A stretch of 35,854 nucleotides of DNA from 43-108 sp001915545 (GTDB lineage Bacteria; Bacteroidota; Bacteroidia; Bacteroidales; Bacteroidaceae): NCBI GenBank assembly GCA_902491215.1, contig CABUGV010000036.1, forward strand, positions 1-35,854, read 5' to 3'. How positions within the stretch are numbered: the first letter of the stretch is position 1; every line of letters begins with the position of its first letter. Below the pieces are notes generated by a model. The model had not been told where the DNA came from, searched no databases, and saw only the letters and a list, made by a program, of their open reading frames with translations. A program made the position numbers and the translations under genes. Below, piece after piece: positions 32,364 through 35,854 of this stretch.

Positions 32364-34751
32364 ATGGATGATAATAAATTATTTTCAGGAATTCTTGTTT
32401 TAGGACTTTTTGCCGTTTCTCCTGTCTGGGGAGAAGAGATACAAGAGACAGATTCGGTTGTCAAGAACATATACGTAGATGAGGTGGTTGTTTCTGCCGA
32501 TCCAAAATCCAACGTAGCCGTAGATAAGCAACCGGTCAGCTATACCGTGATAAACAGAAGCGAAATGGAGCGTTTGGGCATTAACTCGCTTAAAGATGCT
32601 TCACGCTATGTCCCGAATCTTTTTATGCCCGACTATGGGTCTAAACTTACCAGCGCTATATATATAAGAGGTGTAGGCTCGCGTATAAATACGCCTGCAG
32701 TAGGTCTCTACGTGGATAATGTTGCCTATACTGATAAATCGTCTTTCGACGTGAGCCTTATGGGTGCTGAGAATATTGAAGTGCTTCGTGGACCTCAGTC
32801 TACTTTGTATGGACGCAACTCTATGGGAGGTCTGATAAAAGTCAATACCCGCGACCCTTTTATGGTTCAAGGCACAGATGTCAAGGTTGGACTCGCAAAT
32901 GCCAGTTTCCAGCGCAAGGTGCAGTTTATAAGTTCTCACATGCTCAGTGACCGATTTGCTTTCTATGTTGCCGGTTTTTATGAAGGCAACGATGGTTATA
33001 ACAAGCATTCCCTTACTGGTGACCGCACGAACGGATACAATTATGGTGGCGGTAAATTGAGAGGAATATATAAGTTTAATGATAATCTTAAGGTTGATCT
33101 TACGGCTTCGTATGAGTATGACGATGAAGACGGGTACGATTATGTCTATACAGGCATTGGCAATGACGCCAGCTACAAGGATTATGTAGGACTTATTGCT
33201 GAAGGTGAACAAGGAGGTTATCGCAGGAATATGTTTAATGCCGGTTTAAACGTCGAGTACCTGGGGCGTAATTTTATTTTCAATTCCATAACCGGCTATC
33301 AGTATCTTTCTGACAGAATGAAAATGGACCAGGATTTTTCGCCGATGAGCATTTTCACTCTTACTCAGAAGCAGAAGATAAATAACATTTCGGAGGAACT
33401 TTCATTCAAGAGTCGTAACGCTTCGAAGGTGGATTGGACAGCGGGTGCTTATGTCTCATATCAGTCTTTGAAAACAGATGCACCTGTGTGTTTCGGTGCC
33501 GACGGTGTAGATTCGCTGATTCAGGGGAATATCAACAAGGCTTTCGATAAGGCAAATGCTGCTATGGCTCCAATGGGTATGTCGATAGGCCTGGACATAT
33601 TGGATGATGAGATGACTGTGGACGGTACATTTGATACTCCTACGTTGAATACGGCCGTGTTCGGACAAGTTACAGTCAAGAATCTTCTTTTTGATGGCTT
33701 TGATGTTACTGCCGGTCTGCGCCTGGATTATGAATCTATGTCGATAGACTACAAGTCTGGAACTGATGTTGGATATCGTTTTCAGATGAAGCGTGGCGGT
33801 AATACGATGATAGACAAGACTCTTTCTACTTCTTCCTATTATATAGGTGATATGAGAGACGATTACTTGCAGATGTTGCCTAAGCTGGCTTTTACATATA
33901 GGTTTGATGAAGAAAAGATGGTCTATTTGAGCATCTCTAAAGGATTCAGATCTGGTGGATACAACATACAGATGTTCAGTGGTCTTATTCATGAAAGTCT
34001 TAAGAACGATATGATGAAGGATTTGGGTGAAGCTGTACCGCCAGCTTCGTCATTCATTCCTGTCGGTACTAACCCTTCTGCCGATTCTGCTACTGTGTAT
34101 AAGCCTGAAGTGAGCTGGAATTATGAAATCGGAACTCATCTTGACTTTTTTGACAGACATCTGACTGTTGAGGCCGCTGTGTTTTATCAGTTGACGCGCG
34201 ACCAGCAGATTGCAAAGTATGCAGAAAGCGGACTCGGGCGTATGATGGTCAATGCCGGTAAAAGTGAAAGCTGTGGTGTGGACTTGTCGCTTATGGGGCG
34301 TTTCAACATAGGAAAGAACATAATGCTTTTGAAAGGTTCTTATGGATATGTTCATGCTGTGTTCAAGGAGTATGACGGCGGTGTCAATAATGGTGAATCG
34401 TATGACTATACAGGAAATTATGTGCCTTTTACACCAATGCATAATTTTGCTGTGGCTGCAGAATACGTGGTTCCGTTCTCTGATTCATTTGTTAAGAATA
34501 TGACATTCGGTGCACAGCTTACAGGTGCCGGACGTATTTATTGGACAGAGAAAAATGATGTGAGCCAACCGTTTTACGCTTTGCTCGGTGCACATGTTGC
34601 GGTAAATATGGGCACTTTTGAAGTTGATTTCTGGGGAAAGAACCTTACGGACAACAATTATGTACCGTTTTACTTCGAAAGTATGGCCAAAGGATTTGCA
34701 CAAGTATGTAAACCGATGCAATGTGGAGTGGATGTAATATTGCATTTTTGA
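32364..34751 (+). CDS. TonB-dependent receptor (iron-complex receptor type)
   Basis: The ATG at 32364 is used because it gives a compact signal peptide (LFSGILVLGLFAVSPVWG-E) and follows the promoter-like sequence. The frame itself opens at 32310. The 795-residue protein has a TonB-box-like IYVDEVVVSA, then a plug domain with SAIYIRGVGSRINTPAVGLY and ENIEVLRGPQSTLYGRNSMGG followed by LIKVNTRDP. The 22-strand-type barrel ends with MQCGVDVILHF. It has no SusC-type N-terminal extension, so a metal chelate or small ligand is more likely than a polysaccharide. The ligand is not readable. The adjacent LuxR-type regulator is the probable controller. Confidence 0.92.
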   Translation: MDDNKLFSGILVLGLFAVSPVWGEEIQETDSVVKNIYVDEVVVSADPKSNVAVDKQPVSYTVINRSEMERLGINSLKDASRYVPNLFMPDYGSKLTSAIYIRGVGSRINTPAVGLYVDNVAYTDKSSFDVSLMGAENIEVLRGPQSTLYGRNSMGGLIKVNTRDPFMVQGTDVKVGLANASFQRKVQFISSHMLSDRFAFYVAGFYEGNDGYNKHSLTGDRTNGYNYGGGKLRGIYKFNDNLKVDLTASYEYDDEDGYDYVYTGIGNDASYKDYVGLIAEGEQGGYRRNMFNAGLNVEYLGRNFIFNSITGYQYLSDRMKMDQDFSPMSIFTLTQKQKINNISEELSFKSRNASKVDWTAGAYVSYQSLKTDAPVCFGADGVDSLIQGNINKAFDKANAAMAPMGMSIGLDILDDEMTVDGTFDTPTLNTAVFGQVTVKNLLFDGFDVTAGLRLDYESMSIDYKSGTDVGYRFQMKRGGNTMIDKTLSTSSYYIGDMRDDYLQMLPKLAFTYRFDEEKMVYLSISKGFRSGGYNIQMFSGLIHESLKNDMMKDLGEAVPPASSFIPVGTNPSADSATVYKPEVSWNYEIGTHLDFFDRHLTVEAAVFYQLTRDQQIAKYAESGLGRMMVNAGKSESCGVDLSLMGRFNIGKNIMLLKGSYGYVHAVFKEYDGGVNNGESYDYTGNYVPFTPMHNFAVAAEYVVPFSDSFVKNMTFGAQLTGAGRIYWTEKNDVSQPFYALLGAHVAVNMGTFEVDFWGKNLTDNNYVPFYFESMAKGFAQVCKPMQCGVDVILHF

Positions 34752-34848
34752 TATTAAAAAATCTAAGTTTTGTAATAAAAAATGCAATAATAACACATAA
34801 AATGGAGGTGTGTACGTAAACACATGTTTTCTAACATAGTAAAAAGGG

Positions 34849-34878
34849 TTGTTTTAAAATATTGAATGCGTACCTTTG
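34849..34878 (+). promoter_or_regulatory. Promoter of a candidate small RNA
   Basis: TTG at 34849-34851, a 19-nt spacer, TACCTTTG at 34871-34878: a textbook Bacteroidetes promoter. The -7 box is identical to that of the tRNA-fMet promoter downstream. The predicted start is near 34884. No open reading frame of useful length follows. Confidence 0.7.
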
Positions 34879-34883
34879 CAACA

Positions 34884-34964
34884 TCCTAAAACAATCTTTT
34901 TACCTTAAAAAATTAATACTTATTGAGAACAAAAGAGGTGTCCGTGAGGATCCCTCTTTTTTTT
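34884..34964 (+). ncRNA. Candidate small RNA of about 80 nt
   Basis: The interval between a full consensus promoter (34849-34878) and a rho-independent terminator (34931-34964) has no evident coding potential. The 5' half is A-rich and unstructured; the 3' half is the terminator stem. It could be an independent regulatory RNA or a short attenuated leader. No known RNA family was recognised. The 5' end is predicted only from the promoter distance. Confidence 0.45.
34931..34964 (+). terminator. Terminator of the candidate small RNA
   Basis: The stem pairs AAAAGAGG...GTCC with GGAT...CCTCTTTT (34931-34943 and 34948-34960), with one mismatch and one wobble, around a GTGA tetraloop. It is followed by a run of T residues to 34964. 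Confidence 0.8.
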
Positions 34965-35173
34965 GTATGTATATTCCGTGTGTATATTCCTTGAAATATC
35001 TTTCAAATCCAATGGTCTCTTTTGGGAAGAGGACATGATTGTTGGATGTATTACATTTGTTATTTGAAATAGTATGAATAAAACATAGGCTTTTATATAT
35101 ATAGGTAAGGTTGTTTTTAATGTTGCTGCATATTGGACGTTTTGAAAAACTTTGAAAAAAACTTCGGAAATAT

Positions 35174-35204
35174 TTGCACATGTTATTAAAAGTCCTTACC
35201 TTTG
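35174..35204 (+). promoter_or_regulatory. tRNA-fMet promoter
   Basis: TTG at 35174-35176, a 20-nt spacer, TACCTTTG at 35197-35204. This fits the Bacteroidetes consensus exactly. Transcription would start near 35210, giving a 5' leader of about 37 nt that is removed by RNase P. Confidence 0.75.
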
Positions 35205-35246
35205 CACCGCAATTGAGAAAGATACCTCACTTGAAAACATTAACAT

Positions 35247-35319
35247 CGCGGGGTGGAGCAGTTGGTAGCTCGCCAGGCTCATAACCTGGAGGTCGTTCGT
35301 TCGAGTCGAGCCCCCGCAA
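35247..35319 (+). tRNA. Initiator tRNA-fMet (CAT anticodon)
   Basis: The 73-nt cloverleaf has an acceptor stem CGCGGGG/CCCCGCA with the C1-A72 mismatch that marks initiator tRNAs. The D stem is GAGC/GCTC, the anticodon stem CCAGG/CCTGG with loop CTCATAA (anticodon 35280-35282) and the T stem GTTCG/CGAGC with loop TTCGAGT. The sequence is close to the E. coli initiator. CCA is not encoded (A73 is followed by CTA), so it must be added by the CCA enzyme. The gene has its own promoter and terminator. Confidence 0.97.
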
Positions 35320-35326
35320 CTAATTA

Positions 35327-35355
35327 AAGGCTATGCAGATTTGCATGGCCTTTTT
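35327..35355 (+). terminator. Terminator after tRNA-fMet
   Basis: Eleven-bp stem AAGGCTATGCA/TGCATGGCCTT with one T-G wobble and a GATT loop, followed by TTT CTTT. It starts 8 nt after the tRNA. Confidence 0.85.
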
Positions 35356-35482
35356 CTTTATATATATGTTGCTCTGTAATATGAGTGTAAAGTTTGTTTA
35401 TGTTAATATTGAGAGCGTAGCCATGTGTTTGACAGGATTTGTAGATGAATGATTGGTTTGGTTTATTATAAATTGTTGTCTT

Positions 35483-35854
35483 TTTAGGGATATTCAGTAA
35501 ATGTCCCTAAAAAGTAATATGGCATATAAAGTCGATAGAGTATAATCACTTTATGTGCCATTATTATTGCCCATTTTCCGTGTTTTTTCATATAATCCTA
35601 TCTGTTGGACATGACGTTTCGGAAGAAGTCTGATGACCTCTTCTGATCCTGTCTGTAAATTCATGTCATGCCGCTTTATCCGATCGGTTTCTGATCTTGT
35701 CTATCATCAGTACGGCATTTGCCGTATGTATTCCGAAGAAGATCCAAAGGATTTCCGTCTTCCTGTTCCTGGCCTTTATCCTTGAGAGCGAGTAATGCTG
35801 CTTCTGGGTGCCGAAGCTTCCTTCAAGACGGGTGGCCCTTTCCTTGGAGAGTTC
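35483..35854 (-). mobile_element. 3' end of an insertion sequence, right copy (partial)
   Basis: This is the inverted copy of 1-372, differing at one base (35771, opposite 84). Its transposase fragment runs on the minus strand, so both IS 3' ends point into the window. The insertion lies in non-coding sequence about 130 bp past the tRNA terminator, with no gene visibly broken on this side. The target duplication cannot be checked because the far ends of both copies are missing. Confidence 0.85.
35666..35854 (-). CDS. IS transposase, C-terminal fragment (right copy)
   Basis: This 62-codon fragment encodes exactly the same residues as the one at 1-189 on the plus strand; the single base difference is synonymous (Ala codon GCC in place of GCA). 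It ends at the TGA at 35666-35668. The rest of the transposase lies off the window edge. Confidence 0.75.
   Translation of the reverse strand, partial: ELSKERATRLEGSFGTQKQHYSLSRIKARNRKTEILWIFFGIHTANAVLMIDKIRNRSDKAA

Larger units (their letters stand above)
34752..35246. other. Intergenic region between the receptor gene and tRNA-fMet
   Basis: The 495 bp hold no supported protein gene. They contain a complete promoter, a short transcript with terminator (34849-34964) and the tRNA promoter (35174-35204). The rest is AT-rich. A 93-codon minus-strand frame (34900-35181) overlaps these signals and lacks protein character. Confidence 0.6.

Noticed and set aside
34900..35181. Minus-strand 93-codon frame upstream of tRNA-fMet
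   Set aside because: It overlaps a terminator hairpin and promoter-like sequence, has low-complexity AT-driven composition and no ribosome site.
1..35854. Whole window as a composite transposon bounded by inverted IS copies
   Set aside because: The cargo includes dnaK, recA and the initiator tRNA, which are core chromosomal genes. The symmetrical ends are better explained by contig breaks in a repeated IS.

Overview
The window looks like a chromosomal stretch of a Bacteroidales bacterium (Bacteroides, Phocaeicola or Prevotella type; genus not resolvable by eye). The grounds are the DnaK and RecA sequences, several promoters of the Bacteroidetes form (TTG or TTTG, 19-20 nt, TAnnTTTG), TonB-dependent receptors, DUF3575 proteins, GH2 enzymes and a carboxynorspermidine synthase next to recA. 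Both ends are the same insertion-sequence 3' end in opposite orientation: bases 1-372 match the reverse complement of 35483-35854 with one silent difference. The window is therefore probably one assembly contig that stops inside two copies of one IS.

Layout. 1-1029: IS end, then a tyrosine recombinase cut off by that IS. 1142-3140: dnaK (minus) with a strong terminator. 3681-11225: a redox and export cluster holding a DUF362 protein, a TonB-dependent receptor, a NapH-like polyferredoxin, a Tat-lipoprotein aldo/keto reductase with two [4Fe-4S] motifs, an ECF S-component-like membrane protein, TatA and TatC. 11491-17468: a tight operon of five exported proteins (a small barrel, two DUF3575 barrels, a large OmpA-like protein, a large barrel) closed by a terminator. 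17601-27191: two GH2-type glycosidases around a DUF6055/HEVGH zinc-peptidase-like protein with a T9SS-like tail. 27415-28908 (minus): a tandem SGNH hydrolase. 29188-34751: carboxynorspermidine synthase, recA, a LuxR-type regulator and a second TonB-dependent receptor. 34849-35355: a candidate short RNA and the initiator tRNA gene. 35483-35854: second IS end.

The most interesting region is 3681-11225. It encodes Tat translocase subunits beside what look like their clients. The aldo/keto reductase has a twin-arginine lipoprotein signal. The polyferredoxin carries an internal RR-A-F-L motif before its last hydrophobic segment, which would place its last ferredoxin domain in the periplasm by a Sec-then-Tat route. 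The model is an electron path from cytoplasmic donors through the polyferredoxin to a periplasmic reductase, possibly acting on something brought in by the adjacent receptor. The polyferredoxin frame is broken at exactly three copies of the octamer AGAAGATA. Two copies would restore one 497-residue protein, so this may be a slipped-strand on/off switch.

Other points of interest are the uncharacterised five-gene envelope operon, a diverged intergenic repeat present twice, and a promoter-plus-terminator unit of about 80 nt with no evident protein. All calls come from reading the sequence. No database search was run.
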